Assembly: GCF_033100095.1 (NCBI RefSeq)
Contig: NZ_CP136921.1
Coordinates: 3,685,001 to 3,749,000, forward strand
Length of the DNA: 64,000 bases
Reading direction: 5' to 3'
Source: Diaphorobacter limosus
GTDB taxonomy: Bacteria > Pseudomonadota > Gammaproteobacteria > Burkholderiales > Burkholderiaceae_C
Part shown: positions 17,781-30,704 of the stretch, piece by piece
Position numbering within the stretch: the first letter of the stretch is position 1
Layout: each line of letters opens with the position of its first letter
Made by a program: the position numbers and the translations under genes
Notes under the pieces: generated by a model
What the model was told of the DNA's origin: nothing
The model's input: the letters and a program-made list of their open reading frames with translations, nothing else
Databases searched by the model: none

Positions 17781-19055
17781 TCAGGCCTGGGTGATGGCAT
17801 CGGCCCAGGCCAGGGCCTGCAGGTGGGCCCAGTTGATCTGCTGGCTGGTCAGTGGCAGCGCCTGCGCGGCCTGGTCGAAGCTGTCGTCGTCGCCGCTTTC
17901 GCAGGCTTCGACCAGGTTGAGCAGCCGGCCGTGCACATTGCTGCGCTCGAGCAGCGCCGTCGATAGTTCATCGGGCAGGTTCAGCAGGCCGACGGCGCTG
18001 GCCTGCGGCATGCCCAGCATCTGATCCAGCATGGAGAAGACGCCGATCACGAAGGCCTGGTCGGCCTCCTCGGGCGACATGAATTCGTTCGCCAGCAGCT
18101 CCATGAGGCGGCCGCGCACCACGGCCGTCTGGCCCGTTGCCGGCGGCGAGCCGGCGCTGCGTGCGGCCGTCAGCAGCAGCGCCGCCCAGCGGAACAGCTT
18201 CTTCAGGCCCAGCAGCAGCACCGCCTGGCGGATGGAGGTGATCTCGCGCGTCAGCCCCAGGCTGGCGGAGTTGATCAGGCGCATCAGGTTGAAGGCCAGG
18301 CCGGCGTCCTTCTTCAGGACTTCCTCGATGGCATCGGTGCTCGCCTGGCCGCGCAGCAGGTTCAGCAACTGCACGATGCTGGCCTGCCCGGGGCTGAGGA
18401 GCCTGGTCTGCACCACCGTGGGGCGCGCAAACAGATAGCCCTGGAACAGCTGCACGCCCAGCGCCGACACCATGTCGAACTGCTGCGCGGTTTCCACCTT
18501 CTCGGCGATCAGCCGGGCCTGCGACTGCCGGCCGGCGTACTTCACCAGCACCGCCAGCTGCTCGGGGGGCAGCAGGCTGATGTCGAGCTTGATGAAGTCG
18601 GCCAGCGGCAGCCAGGGGGCGTAGGCGGACTCCAGCACCTGGTGGTTGAACGCGAGGTGAAAGCCCCGTTCGCGCAGCGCCGCCAGAATCGGCAGCCGGG
18701 CCTGCACCTCCTCCATCGCGGCGTGGCCCAGCGGGGGGATCTCCAGGACCACCTTGTCCGGGTTCACCAACTCCAGGTGGCCGCCGCTCAGGCTCTCATG
18801 CGTGCAGTTGACGAAGAGCAGCATCTTGCCGATCAGCTCCTCGGTGCCGGCATGCGACAGCGCCGTGAACACCAGCAGCACATCGCTGGCGGCCGTGTGC
18901 TCGACCTGAGAGCGTGAGCGGTTGAACAGTTCGTAACCGACGACGCTCTGCTGGCCGTCCACGATCGCCTGGCGCGCAATCATGGCGCCCACGCCGCCAC
19001 CCGGCGCTGGGGTGGCGGGGCTGGAGGAGGTTGGGGCGGTGGCGGTGTTGGACAT
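17781..19055 (-). CDS. EAL-HDOD domain signalling protein, copy B
   Basis: A 424-aa paralogue of the adjacent downstream gene with the same layout: EAL-like (GYELFNRS, FVNCTHESLSGGHLELV, LIAEKVETAQQF) then HDOD (QASTDAIEEVLKKDAGLAFN, LLLGLKKLFRWAALLL). I chose ATG 19055 over 19100 because a TACAAT hexamer (19081-19086, minus strand) lies inside the longer version and because the shorter form matches copy A's length. The 38-bp gap to copy A suggests co-transcription. The pair looks like a tandem duplication that has since diverged. Confidence 0.88.
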   Translation of the reverse strand: MSNTATAPTSSSPATPAPGGGVGAMIARQAIVDGQQSVVGYELFNRSRSQVEHTAASDVLLVFTALSHAGTEELIGKMLLFVNCTHESLSGGHLELVNPDKVVLEIPPLGHAAMEEVQARLPILAALRERGFHLAFNHQVLESAYAPWLPLADFIKLDISLLPPEQLAVLVKYAGRQSQARLIAEKVETAQQFDMVSALGVQLFQGYLFARPTVVQTRLLSPGQASIVQLLNLLRGQASTDAIEEVLKKDAGLAFNLMRLINSASLGLTREITSIRQAVLLLGLKKLFRWAALLLTAARSAGSPPATGQTAVVRGRLMELLANEFMSPEEADQAFVIGVFSMLDQMLGMPQASAVGLLNLPDELSTALLERSNVHGRLLNLVEACESGDDDSFDQAAQALPLTSQQINWAHLQALAWADAITQA

Positions 19056-19080
19056 GGCAGGAAGGGCTAGAGCATCCCTC

Positions 19081-19086
19081 ATTGTA
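19081..19086 (-). promoter_or_regulatory. -10-like hexamer of the EAL-HDOD pair
   Basis: TACAAT on the minus strand, 25 nt before ATG 19055. It argues against the upstream ATG at 19100 as the start. Confidence 0.45.
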
Positions 19087-19122
19087 GGTAATTGGCCCAT
19101 TTCGGCTGAAGTAAGTTGTTGC

Positions 19123-19929
19123 TCAGCCTTGCTGCAGCCAGAGCAGCTCGGCCTCGGTGAAGCCGGCGGCGCGGCGTGCGGCCGAGTTCAAGGGGGGCTT
19201 GGGGCGCGGCGCCTCGTGGCGCGCAACCAGCTCGGCGTAATGCGCCACCGGGTCCAGCCCCTGGCGCGCGCACAACCAGCCATACCAATGGTTGCCTATG
19301 GCCACATGGCCCACTTCCTCGGCAAGGATGATGTCCAGTATGGCCACGGCCGCCAGCGCGTCGCTGGTGCCCACGCTGCGCAGCTTGTGCTGGATCAGCG
19401 GCGTGGCGTCCAGGCCGCGCGCCTCCAGTGTGCGCGGCACCAGGGCCATGCGCGCGGTGATGTCGTGCGCCGTCTTCTCGCACATGCTCCACAGGCCCTG
19501 GTGCGCGGAGAAGTCGCCATAGTCGTGGCCCAGATGCTGGCGCAGGTGGTCACGCAGCAGGCGAAAGTGCTTCGCCTCCTCGGCCGCCACGCGCAGCCAG
19601 TCCAGGTAGAACTGCTCGGGCATGCCGGGAAAGCGCCAGATGGCGTCCAGCGCCAGGTTGATGGCGTTGAACTCGATGTGCGCGATGGCATGGATCAGCA
19701 CCGCGCGGCCCTCGGCCGTGGCGGGTGAGCGGCGCGCCACGGCGGTGTGGTGGCGCAGCTCGGGGCGCTCCGGCCGGCCGGGCAGGGCCTGCGCCTCGGG
19801 CGCCTTGATGACGGCATCTGTAGCTATTAAAAATGTAGCTGCTTGCGCTTGCATATCAAGCGCTGCGGCCGATTTTTGTTCAGGATCTGTGAGGCATAAG
19901 ACCTGCAGGGCGTGTTGACGAAGCTCCAT
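19123..19929 (-). CDS. DUF455 family ferritin-like protein
   Basis: About 268 aa. The protein has ferritin-like di-iron motifs with paired Glu/His: HIEFNAINLALD, EEAKHFRLLRDHL and ILAEEVGHVAIG. The family is annotated as DUF455 and its biochemical role is not established; MiaE-like hydroxylation is one possibility by fold. The start at 19929 (MELRQHALQVLC) is preferred to 19971 because a minus-strand TACAAT ends 7 nt upstream. About codons 17-38 are encoded by a copy of the dispersed repeat (EQKSAAALDMQAQAATFLIA), outside the di-iron core. Confidence 0.85.
   Translation of the reverse strand: MELRQHALQVLCLTDPEQKSAAALDMQAQAATFLIATDAVIKAPEAQALPGRPERPELRHHTAVARRSPATAEGRAVLIHAIAHIEFNAINLALDAIWRFPGMPEQFYLDWLRVAAEEAKHFRLLRDHLRQHLGHDYGDFSAHQGLWSMCEKTAHDITARMALVPRTLEARGLDATPLIQHKLRSVGTSDALAAVAILDIILAEEVGHVAIGNHWYGWLCARQGLDPVAHYAELVARHEAPRPKPPLNSAARRAAGFTEAELLWLQQG
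19816..19882 (-). repeat. Dispersed palindromic repeat copy 3, inside the DUF455 gene
   Basis: On the coding strand: GAACAAAAATCGGCCGCAGC, GCTTGATATGCAAGCGCAAG, CAGCTACATTTTTAATAGCT. Its translation EQKSAAALDMQAQAAT is in the same frame as the mutL, coaBC and methyltransferase copies. Confidence 0.85.
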
Positions 19930-19932
19930 CCC

Positions 19933-19942
19933 TACAATTGTA
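19933..19942. promoter_or_regulatory. Palindromic shared -10 of the DUF455 / gamma-CA divergent pair
   Basis: TACAATTGTA is a perfect palindrome that offers TACAAT to both strands. Rightward it serves the gamma-carbonic-anhydrase-like gene (ATG 19970, GGAGG site between). Leftward it ends 7 nt before ATG 19929. The two promoters cannot be occupied together, so expression may be mutually exclusive at each firing. Confidence 0.5.
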
Positions 19943-19969
19943 GGTTTTGAACCACGGAGGCAGGCAGCC

Positions 19970-20494
19970 ATGGCGATCTATGAACTCGACGGCGTCGCGC
20001 CGCAGGTGGCGGCATCGGCCTGGGTGGCCGACAGCGCGCAGGTGATAGGCGATGTGGTGCTGGGCGAGGGCGCCAGCGTCTGGTTCGGCACTGTGGTACG
20101 CGGCGACGCCGACCGCATCACCATAGGCGCCGGCAGCAACGTGCAGGACGCCAGCGTGCTGCATGCCGACATCGGCGTGCCGCTGGTGATAGGCAGCAAT
20201 GTGACGGTGGGCCACCAGGTCATGCTGCATGGCTGCACGATTGGCGACGAGTCGCTGATCGGCATTGGCGCCGTGGTGCTCAACGGCGCGCGCATCGGCA
20301 GGAACTGTCTGGTGGGCGCGGGCTCGCTGGTGACCGAGGGAAAGGAGTTTCCCGACGGCTCCATGATCCTGGGCAGTCCGGCGCGCGTCGTGCGCCAGCT
20401 CTCGCCCGAGCAGATCGAGGGGCTGCGCACCAGTGCGCGGCACTATATGGAAAACGCGCGCCGCTTCAAAGCGGGCCTGCGCCAACTGGATTGA
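19970..20494 (+). CDS. Gamma carbonic anhydrase-like hexapeptide protein (YrdA/PaaY type)
   Basis: A 174-aa left-handed beta-helix protein built from hexapeptide repeats (IGDVVLGEGASVWFG, IGAGSNVQDASVLHAD, IGDESLIGIGAVVLNGA). The three metal-binding His of gamma-CAs are visible in VLHAD, VGHQVML and LHGCTIG. It forms trimers with zinc or iron at interfaces; carbonic anhydrase activity varies in the family. GGAGG precedes the ATG. It is followed after 9 bp by hslO, so the two are probably co-transcribed. Confidence 0.9.
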   Translation: MAIYELDGVAPQVAASAWVADSAQVIGDVVLGEGASVWFGTVVRGDADRITIGAGSNVQDASVLHADIGVPLVIGSNVTVGHQVMLHGCTIGDESLIGIGAVVLNGARIGRNCLVGAGSLVTEGKEFPDGSMILGSPARVVRQLSPEQIEGLRTSARHYMENARRFKAGLRQLD

Positions 20495-20503
20495 TGCGAC
20501 TGG

Positions 20504-21490
20504 ATGTCTGAACTGCACAAGTTTTTGTTTGATGGCCTGCCCGTGCGCGGCATGGTCGTGCGCCTGACCGATGCCTGGACGGAGCTGCTCGCGCGCCGCG
20601 CCGGTAATACCGAGACCGGGCCGTACCCGGTGCCCGTGAGCGAGCTTCTGGGCGAAATGGCCGCCGCCGCCGTGCTGATGCAATCCAACATCAAGTTCAA
20701 CGGCGCGCTGGTGCTGCAGATCTTTGGCGACGGGCCGGTGAAGCTGGCCGTGGCCGAGGTGCAGTCCGACCTGAGCCTGCGCGCGACGGCCTCGGTGACC
20801 GGCGAGCTGCCGGCCGATGCGCGCCTGCCGGACATGGTGAATGTGGGCGGCGGCGGGCGCTGCGCCATCACGCTCGACCCCAAGGATCGCCTGCCCGGCC
20901 AGCAGCCCTACCAGGGCGTGGTGCCGCTGCATGGCGACCACAAGGAAAAGCTCACCAGGCTCAGCGATGTGTTGCAGCACTACATGTTGCAGTCCGAGCA
21001 GCTGGACACCACGCTGGTGCTGGCCGCCAACGACCAGGTGGCCGCCGGCCTGCTGATCCAGCGCATGCCGCTCAAGGGCGAGGGCAACCTGGCGGGCGCC
21101 GCCGGCCAGGCCGACGAAGACCAGATCGGCCAGAACGAGGACTACAACCGCATCGCCACGCTGGCCGCCAGCCTGACGCGCGAGGAATTGCTCACCCTGG
21201 ACGTGGACACCATCTTGCACCGTTTGTTCTGGGAGGAAAAGCTGCTGCGCTTCGTGCCCCAGCAGGGGGCGGACGGGCCGCGCTTTGCCTGCTCGTGCAG
21301 CCGCGCGCGCGTGGGCAACATGCTGCGCAGCCTGGGCGAGGGCGAGGTGCAGAGCATTCTGCACGAGCGCCGCACCATCGACGTGGGCTGCGAATACTGT
21401 GGGCAGCAATACCACTTCGACGCCGTGGACGCGGTGCAGCTGTTCACCGCGCCGGGCCAGCAGCCGCCGGTCTCGTCGTCCGTGCAATAA
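20504..21490 (+). CDS. hslO: Redox-regulated chaperone Hsp33
   Basis: A cytosolic holdase activated by oxidation and unfolding. It is 328 aa. The zinc redox switch has the expected CxC then CxxC ligands: CSCSRARVG and, after about 27 residues, CEYCGQQY. The N-terminal substrate-binding half contains ELLGEMAAAAVLMQSNIKFN and MVNVGGGGRCAITLDPK. It follows the gamma-CA-like gene by 9 bp with no strong ribosome-binding site of its own. Confidence 0.95.
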   Translation: MSELHKFLFDGLPVRGMVVRLTDAWTELLARRAGNTETGPYPVPVSELLGEMAAAAVLMQSNIKFNGALVLQIFGDGPVKLAVAEVQSDLSLRATASVTGELPADARLPDMVNVGGGGRCAITLDPKDRLPGQQPYQGVVPLHGDHKEKLTRLSDVLQHYMLQSEQLDTTLVLAANDQVAAGLLIQRMPLKGEGNLAGAAGQADEDQIGQNEDYNRIATLAASLTREELLTLDVDTILHRLFWEEKLLRFVPQQGADGPRFACSCSRARVGNMLRSLGEGEVQSILHERRTIDVGCEYCGQQYHFDAVDAVQLFTAPGQQPPVSSSVQ

Positions 21491-21533
21491 GGGCGGGGCG
21501 GGGTGTCCCGCCGGCGTGGCCGCGCGCAGCGGC

Positions 21534-21539
21534 GACAAT
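21534..21539 (+). promoter_or_regulatory. -10-like hexamer of the amino acid ABC operon
   Basis: GACAAT about 36 nt before the binding-protein ATG, with an AAGGA ribosome-binding site at 21562-21566. No clear -35 was found. Confidence 0.4.
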
Positions 21540-21575
21540 ACGCGCTTTGCCTTCCCTTTCCAAGGAACCACTACC

Positions 21576-22337
21576 ATGCGCAAAAGCATCATTGCCCTGG
21601 CGCTCGCTGGCCTGGCGGGCGCGGCCGTTGCCGCCGACCTGCGTGTCGGCCTGAACCCGGCCTACGAACCCTTCGAGTCCAAGACGCCCACGGGCGAGAT
21701 CGTCGGCTTCGACGTGGACATCGCCAACGCCCTGTGCGAGCAGATCAAGCGCAAGTGCGTGTTCGTCGAGTCCGAGTGGGACTCCATCATCCCTGGCCTG
21801 CAGGCCAAGAAGTTCGACGTCATCGTCAGCTCCATGTCGATCACGCCCGAGCGCGCCCGCGTGGTGGACTTCACCAAGCGCTACTACAAGACCCCCAGTG
21901 CCATCGTGGTCAAGAAGAGCGTCAAGTACGAAGGCCCGGCCTCGCTCAAGGGCATGAAGATCGGCGTGCTCAAGGCCAGCACGCAGGAGAAATGGGCCCT
22001 GGGCGAGTTGAAGCCCGCCGGCGTCACCGTCGTGCCCTACCAGTCGCAGAACCAGGTCTACCTGGACATCCAGGCCGGCCGCATCGACGGCACGGTGGCC
22101 GACAAGGTCGAGGTCAACGGTGGCTTCCTGCGCAAACCCGAGGGCAAGGACTTTGGCTATGTCGGCGCCGACCAGTACGACGTGAAGTACTACGGCGAGG
22201 GCATTGGCATTGCGCTGCGCAAGGGCCAGGGCGATTTGAAGCAGCAGCTCAACGACGCCATCGACACCATTCGCGCCAACGGCACCTACGAGAAGATCGC
22301 CAAGAAGTACTTCGACTTCGATCCCTACGGCAAGTAA
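21576..22337 (+). CDS. ABC transporter substrate-binding protein, basic amino acid type
   Basis: A periplasmic receptor of 253 aa. The signal peptide ends AAVAAD, followed by the SBP_bac_3 signature LRVGLNPAYEPFESKTPTGE and GFDVDIANALCEQIKRKC. Similarity is to the lysine/arginine/ornithine/histidine receptors (ArtJ, HisJ). SSMSITPERARVVDFTKRYY is the ligand-loop region. The start at 21576 has AAGGA upstream. It is the first gene of a four-gene importer; a terminator-like hairpin follows it. Confidence 0.92.
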   Translation: MRKSIIALALAGLAGAAVAADLRVGLNPAYEPFESKTPTGEIVGFDVDIANALCEQIKRKCVFVESEWDSIIPGLQAKKFDVIVSSMSITPERARVVDFTKRYYKTPSAIVVKKSVKYEGPASLKGMKIGVLKASTQEKWALGELKPAGVTVVPYQSQNQVYLDIQAGRIDGTVADKVEVNGGFLRKPEGKDFGYVGADQYDVKYYGEGIGIALRKGQGDLKQQLNDAIDTIRANGTYEKIAKKYFDFDPYGK

Positions 22338-22345
22338 AGCCCGAT

Positions 22346-22399
22346 GGGGCGTTGGCGTCGGGTGCCTTGCGGCCCTCGGCGCGCAACGCCCCGTTTTTT
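22346..22399 (+). terminator. Attenuator-like hairpin between binding protein and permease genes
   Basis: Stem GGGGCGTT (22346-22353) with AACGCCCC (22385-22392), a long loop, then G and six T, ending 4 nt before the permease ATG. A partial terminator here would favour the binding protein over the membrane subunits. Confidence 0.6.
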
Positions 22400-22403
22400 A
22401 TCC

Positions 22404-23093
22404 ATGAGTGATTACTACCTGGCCATCCTGCAAGGCTCGCTGCTCACCGTGGGCGTGTCGCTGGCCTCGCTCGCCGTGGCCACGCTGCTGGGGCTGCTGG
22501 GCGCGGCGGCCAAGCTCTCGGGCAGCCGGCCGCTGGTGTGGCTGGCCCAGCTCTACACCACCGTGGTGCGCGGCGTGCCGGAGCTGTTGATGATGCTGCT
22601 GATTTTTTACGGCGGCGCCATCGGCCTGAACCACCTGCTGGAGCTGTGGGGCAACCAGGAGGGCGTGGATCTCGACCCCTTCGTCGCCGGCGTGCTGACC
22701 ATTGGCTTCATCTACGGCGCCTACATGACCGAGACCTTTCGCGGCGCCATCCTGGCCATTCCACGCGGCCAGATGGAGGCCGCCTGGGCCTTTGGCATGG
22801 GCCGGCTGCAGACCTTTGTGCGCATCACGCTGCCGCAGATGGTGCGCTACGCGCTGCCCAGCTTCACCAACAACTGGCTGGTGCTGATCAAGGCCACGGC
22901 CCTGGTCAGCCTGATAGGCCTGCACGACATGACCTACCTGGCCAAGCAGTCCAGCGCCGCCGTGCGCGAGCCGTTTGCCTTCTTCCTGTTTGCCGCCGCC
23001 CTGTATCTGGTGTTCACCTCGCTGTCGCTGTGGGCGCTGCGCGCCGTCAGCCGCCGCTACAGCCTGGGCACGGACAAGGTGCAGCTGTTATGA
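22404..23093 (+). CDS. ABC transporter permease, HisQ/ArtQ-like
   Basis: A 229-aa inner-membrane subunit of the basic amino acid importer. It has about five hydrophobic helices and the family start LQGSLLTVGVSLASLAVATL. The EAA loop that contacts the ATPase is GQMEAAWAFGMGRLQTFVRI. The stop overlaps the next permease start by 4 nt (ATGA), giving coupled translation and likely heterodimer formation. Confidence 0.92.
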   Translation: MSDYYLAILQGSLLTVGVSLASLAVATLLGLLGAAAKLSGSRPLVWLAQLYTTVVRGVPELLMMLLIFYGGAIGLNHLLELWGNQEGVDLDPFVAGVLTIGFIYGAYMTETFRGAILAIPRGQMEAAWAFGMGRLQTFVRITLPQMVRYALPSFTNNWLVLIKATALVSLIGLHDMTYLAKQSSAAVREPFAFFLFAAALYLVFTSLSLWALRAVSRRYSLGTDKVQLL

Positions 23094-23803
23094 ACTGGGC
23101 CGTCATCTTCGAGCCCGATACGCTCGCTCTGTACGGCGAGGGCCTGCTCGTCACCCTGCAGCTCACGCTCTACAGCCTCGGCATTGGCGCGCTGCTGGCG
23201 CTGCTGTGCGCGCTGGCCCTGGTCAGCAGCAATACGCTGCTGCGCTGGCCGGCCCAGGCCTTCACCTATTTCATGCGCGGCACGCCGCTGCTGATCCAGG
23301 TGTACCTGATCTACTACGGCGTGGCCCAGCTGGAATGGGTGCAGGCACGCTGGGATGCCGTCTGGCCCTGGACCAACTTCAAGGAGCCGTTCTTCTGCAC
23401 CCTGCTGTCGTTCAGCCTGAACACCGCGGCCTACACGGCCGAGACCCTGGCGGGCAGCATCCGCGAGACGAACAAGGGCGAGGTCGAGGCCGCGCGTGCC
23501 ATGGGCATGGGCCCCTGGAAGCTGATGCGCCGCATCGTGCTGCCCAGCGCCATACGCCGCATGCTGCCTGCCTACGGCAACGAGGTGGTGATGATGCTGC
23601 ACAGCTCCAGCCTGGCCAGCACCGTGCCGGCGCTGCTGGATCTGACGGGCGCGGCCAGCCGCGTCTACGCCGACTTTTATCTGCCGTTCGAGGCCTATCT
23701 GTTTGCCGCGGCCATCTACCTGTGCATCACCCTGTGCCTGCTGAGCGTCTCCAAACTGGTGGAGCGGCGCTTCCTGGGCTACCTGGTGCCGCGCAAGAAT
23801 TGA
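23090..23803 (+). CDS. ABC transporter permease, HisM/ArtM-like
   Basis: A 237-aa second membrane subunit. The N-terminus is [20 protein letters not shown], the scaffold motif [17 protein letters not shown], and the EAA loop [20 protein letters not shown]. The ATG at 23090 overlaps the upstream stop; upstream in-frame extension is a shadow of the first permease. It is followed 4 bp later by the ATPase gene. Confidence 0.92.
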   Translation: MNWAVIFEPDTLALYGEGLLVTLQLTLYSLGIGALLALLCALALVSSNTLLRWPAQAFTYFMRGTPLLIQVYLIYYGVAQLEWVQARWDAVWPWTNFKEPFFCTLLSFSLNTAAYTAETLAGSIRETNKGEVEAARAMGMGPWKLMRRIVLPSAIRRMLPAYGNEVVMMLHSSSLASTVPALLDLTGAASRVYADFYLPFEAYLFAAAIYLCITLCLLSVSKLVERRFLGYLVPRKN

Positions 23804-23807
23804 ATCC

Positions 23808-24584
23808 ATGAGCACCTCACCGATCAAACTCCAGGCCCTGGACATCCACAAGCGCTATGGCGCCAACGAGGTGCTCAAGGGCGTGTCGCTCACGGCCCAC
23901 GCGGGCGACGTGATCAGCATCATCGGCAGCTCGGGCTCGGGCAAGAGCACGCTGCTGCGCTGCATCAACCTGCTGGAGCGCCCGCAGCAGGGCCGCATCC
24001 TGGTGGCGGGCGAGGAGCTGGCCCTGCGTCCCGGGCGTGACGGCGACCTGGAGGCACAAGACGCCCGGCAGCTGCAGCGCCTGCGCACGCGCCTGTCCAT
24101 GGTGTTCCAGCACTTCAACCTGTGGGCGCATATGACGGTGCTGGCCAACATCATCGAGGCGCCGGTGCATGTGCTGGGCCTGCCGCGCGACGAGGCCGTG
24201 GAGCGCGCGCGCAAATACCTGCGCCTGGTGGGCCTGGAGGGGCGCGAGGACGCCTACCCGAACCACATGAGCGGCGGCCAGCAGCAGCGCGTGGCGATTG
24301 CCCGTGCGCTGGCGGTGGAGCCCGAGGTGATGCTGTTCGACGAGCCCACCAGCGCGCTCGACCCCGAGCTGGTCGGCGAGGTGCTGCGGGTGATGCAGCT
24401 GCTGGCCCAGGAGGGGCGCACCATGCTCGTCGTCACGCACGAAATGGGCTTTGCACGCGAGGTGTCCAACCAGGTGATCTTTCTGCACCAGGGCCTGATC
24501 GAGGAGCAGGGCGACCCGCGCATGGTCATGGCCAACCCCAGGAGCGAACGGCTGGCGCGCTTTCTGTCAGGCAATCTGAAGTAG
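23808..24584 (+). CDS. ABC transporter ATPase, HisP-like
   Basis: A 258-aa ATP-binding subunit. Walker A is [20 protein letters not shown], the Q-loop is [12 protein letters not shown], the signature is [15 protein letters not shown], and Walker B with catalytic Glu is [16 protein letters not shown], with the H-loop in [12 protein letters not shown]. The roughly 20-residue insertion between Walker A and the Q-loop ([19 protein letters not shown]) is characteristic of HisP-type transporters, supporting a Lys/Arg/Orn/His substrate range. It is the last gene of the operon. Confidence 0.94.
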   Translation: MSTSPIKLQALDIHKRYGANEVLKGVSLTAHAGDVISIIGSSGSGKSTLLRCINLLERPQQGRILVAGEELALRPGRDGDLEAQDARQLQRLRTRLSMVFQHFNLWAHMTVLANIIEAPVHVLGLPRDEAVERARKYLRLVGLEGREDAYPNHMSGGQQQRVAIARALAVEPEVMLFDEPTSALDPELVGEVLRVMQLLAQEGRTMLVVTHEMGFAREVSNQVIFLHQGLIEEQGDPRMVMANPRSERLARFLSGNLK

Positions 24585-24590
24585 ATTGCT

Positions 24591-24652
24591 CATAAAAAAA
24601 TAGCTGCCAGCGCTTGCCCATAAAGCGCTGGCAGCTATTTTGGTTCAATTTT
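24591..24652 (-). repeat. Dispersed palindromic repeat copy 4, hisP-ftsB convergent gap
   Basis: The best-preserved copy in the window. A perfect 19-bp stem (24597-24615 with 24623-24641) joins AAAATAGCTGCCAGCGCTT arms around a 7-nt loop, with T or A runs outside. It fills the gap between convergent genes and could serve as a bidirectional terminator. Confidence 0.9.
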
Positions 24653-24940
24653 TCAGCGCTGCGGCGCGCGCACCACCTGCACGTAGATCTCGCCGGGCTT
24701 GACCATGCCCAGCTCGTTGCGCGCCTTTTCCTCGACCATCTCCAGGCCGCTTTTCAGGTCGCCAACCTCGGCGGCAAGATGTTCGTTGACCGCGCGCGCC
24801 TGGGCGTTGGCGGCCTGCTGCTCGGCGATCTGTTGGCGCAGCTCCTGCACATGGCCGACGCTGCCGCGCCCCGTCCACAGCTGCGCGTGTATGCCCACGA
24901 GCAGTAGTAGCAGGAACAGCGGGACGATGCGAGCGACCAT
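24653..24940 (-). CDS. ftsB: Cell division protein FtsB
   Basis: A bitopic divisome protein that bridges FtsL and FtsQ. It is 95 aa: a short cytoplasmic N-terminus, one membrane segment (IVPLFLLLLLVGIHAQLW), then a periplasmic coiled coil (HVQELRQQIAEQQAANAQAR) and the conserved EEKARNELGMVKPGEIYVQV block. It lies 22 bp after eno, in the classical eno-ftsB arrangement. Its stop codon abuts repeat copy 4. Confidence 0.93.
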   Translation of the reverse strand: MVARIVPLFLLLLLVGIHAQLWTGRGSVGHVQELRQQIAEQQAANAQARAVNEHLAAEVGDLKSGLEMVEEKARNELGMVKPGEIYVQVVRAPQR

Positions 24941-24962
24941 GGGGTGGGGTGCAAAGGCGCGT

Positions 24963-26353
<1,391 letters not shown>

Positions 26354-26454
26354 TTCTGGCCTGGGCCGCAGCCGCGAGTATCGGTGATGCGGCGCGCGCC
26401 ATTGCGTGCATTGCGGGCGCAATGGTTTCGCCCTGGGCGCGTCCTGTCAGGCTT

Positions 26455-27312
26455 TCAGGCGTCAAAGTGGTCTTCGAGAAAGCCGTTCTTCTTGGTGACC
26501 TGATCCAGCGCCACCAGGGTCTCCAGCAGCGCACGCATATGCCTGAGCGGCACGGCATTGGGGCCGTCGGACCAGGCCTCGGCGGGCCTGGGGTGGGTTT
26601 CCATGAACAGCCCCGCCACGCCCACGCCCACGGCTGCGCGCGCCAGCACCGGCACCATGGCGCGGGCGCCGCCGCTCACGGCCCCCAGGCCGCCGGGCTT
26701 TTGCACCGAGTGCGTCACGTCGAACACCACCGGCGCGCCGGAGTTGCGCATCTCGGCCAGACTGGTCATGTCGGCCACCAGGTTGTTGTAGCCAAAGCTC
26801 ACGCCGCGCTCGCAGGCCAGGAAGCGGTCTTCCGAGAGGCCCACCTCGCGCGCTGCGTCGCGTGCCTTGTCGATGACGTTCTTCATGTCCCAGGGTGCCA
26901 GGAACTGGCCCTTCTTGATGTTCACCGGCTTGCCGGACTGCGCCACCGCGCGGATGAAATCGGTCTGGCGGCACAGAAAGGCCGGCGTCTGCAGCACGTC
27001 GACCACGCTGGCCACCTCGGCCACCTGCGCGGCCTCGTGCACGTCGGTCAGGATGGGCAGCTGCAGCTGGCGCCGCACCTCGGCCAGGATCTTCAGGCCG
27101 GCGTCGATTCCCACGCCGCGCTGGCTGCTGCCCGACGAGCGGTTCGCCTTGTCGAACGAGCCCTTGTAGATCAGCGGCACGCCCAGGGCGGTGCAGGCCT
27201 CCTTGAGCTGGCCTGCGACGTCGAGCGACAGCTGCAGGCTCTCGATGGAGCAGGTGCCCGCGATGAGGAAGAAGCGTTGATCCAGGCCAACGTCAAAGCC
27301 GCAGAGTTGCAT
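26455..27312 (-). CDS. kdsA: 3-deoxy-8-phosphooctulonate synthase
   Basis: Condenses arabinose 5-phosphate and PEP to KDO-8-phosphate, a lipopolysaccharide core precursor. It is 285 aa. Family motifs include [88 protein letters not shown]. It has a GGGAG ribosome-binding sequence and begins 15 bp after pyrG. The KANRSS and PWDM sequences point to the metal-independent class; this is not proven. Confidence 0.96.
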   Translation of the reverse strand: MQLCGFDVGLDQRFFLIAGTCSIESLQLSLDVAGQLKEACTALGVPLIYKGSFDKANRSSGSSQRGVGIDAGLKILAEVRRQLQLPILTDVHEAAQVAEVASVVDVLQTPAFLCRQTDFIRAVAQSGKPVNIKKGQFLAPWDMKNVIDKARDAAREVGLSEDRFLACERGVSFGYNNLVADMTSLAEMRNSGAPVVFDVTHSVQKPGGLGAVSGGARAMVPVLARAAVGVGVAGLFMETHPRPAEAWSDGPNAVPLRHMRALLETLVALDQVTKKNGFLEDHFDA

Positions 27313-27327
27313 GGGTACTGCTCCCTT

Positions 27328-30305
<2,978 letters not shown>

Positions 30306-30309
<4 letters not shown>

Positions 30310-30686
30310 GCGCACCACAGCCCTGGCTTGGCGACTACGGCGAGCCGCCCGGTGGCGACTACGCTCGCTATATCGAGCGCCTGTTGCAGAGCCAGGACCT
30401 GCGGCGTGGCGTATTGCAGGCCGGGGCGGCCGCCGGGCAGCGGCCTGTGGCGGTTGCCAAGGCGGCGGCGCCCGCTGCCGCCACGACCGCTCCGCGCCGC
30501 CCCGCGAAGCAGGCCGTCACGCGCACTCTGCCGGCCAAATGGCCGCTGTTGCTCGGCGCGCTGCTGGTGCTGCTGATGTGGTTTGCGCCCGCGCTGTTGC
30601 CCTTTGTCATGGCCGGCGTGATAGTGGCGGGCGTGGGCCATGGCGTATGGAAATCCAGGCACGGCCGAGGCGGCGGGGCCCGTTGA
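30306..30686 (+). CDS. Hypothetical membrane protein downstream of coaBC
   Basis: A 126-aa protein I do not recognise. The first 50 residues are soluble (LGDYGEPPGGDYARYIERLL), followed by an Ala/Pro-rich linker. Then comes a hydrophobic hairpin (WPLLLGALLVLLMWFAPALL, PFVMAGVIVAGVGHGVW) and a basic Arg/Gly tail. The start overlaps the coaBC stop by 4 nt (ATGA), so it is translationally coupled and expressed with coaBC and probably dut. A C-terminal two-helix or re-entrant anchor in the inner membrane is likely. Confidence 0.7.
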
Positions 30687-30704
30687 GTTACTACCCTTGT
30701 ACCC

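Noticed and set aside
16468..19055. Active c-di-GMP phosphodiesterases
   Set aside because: Both proteins lack the EAL and DD metal-binding residues, so a regulatory role is more likely.
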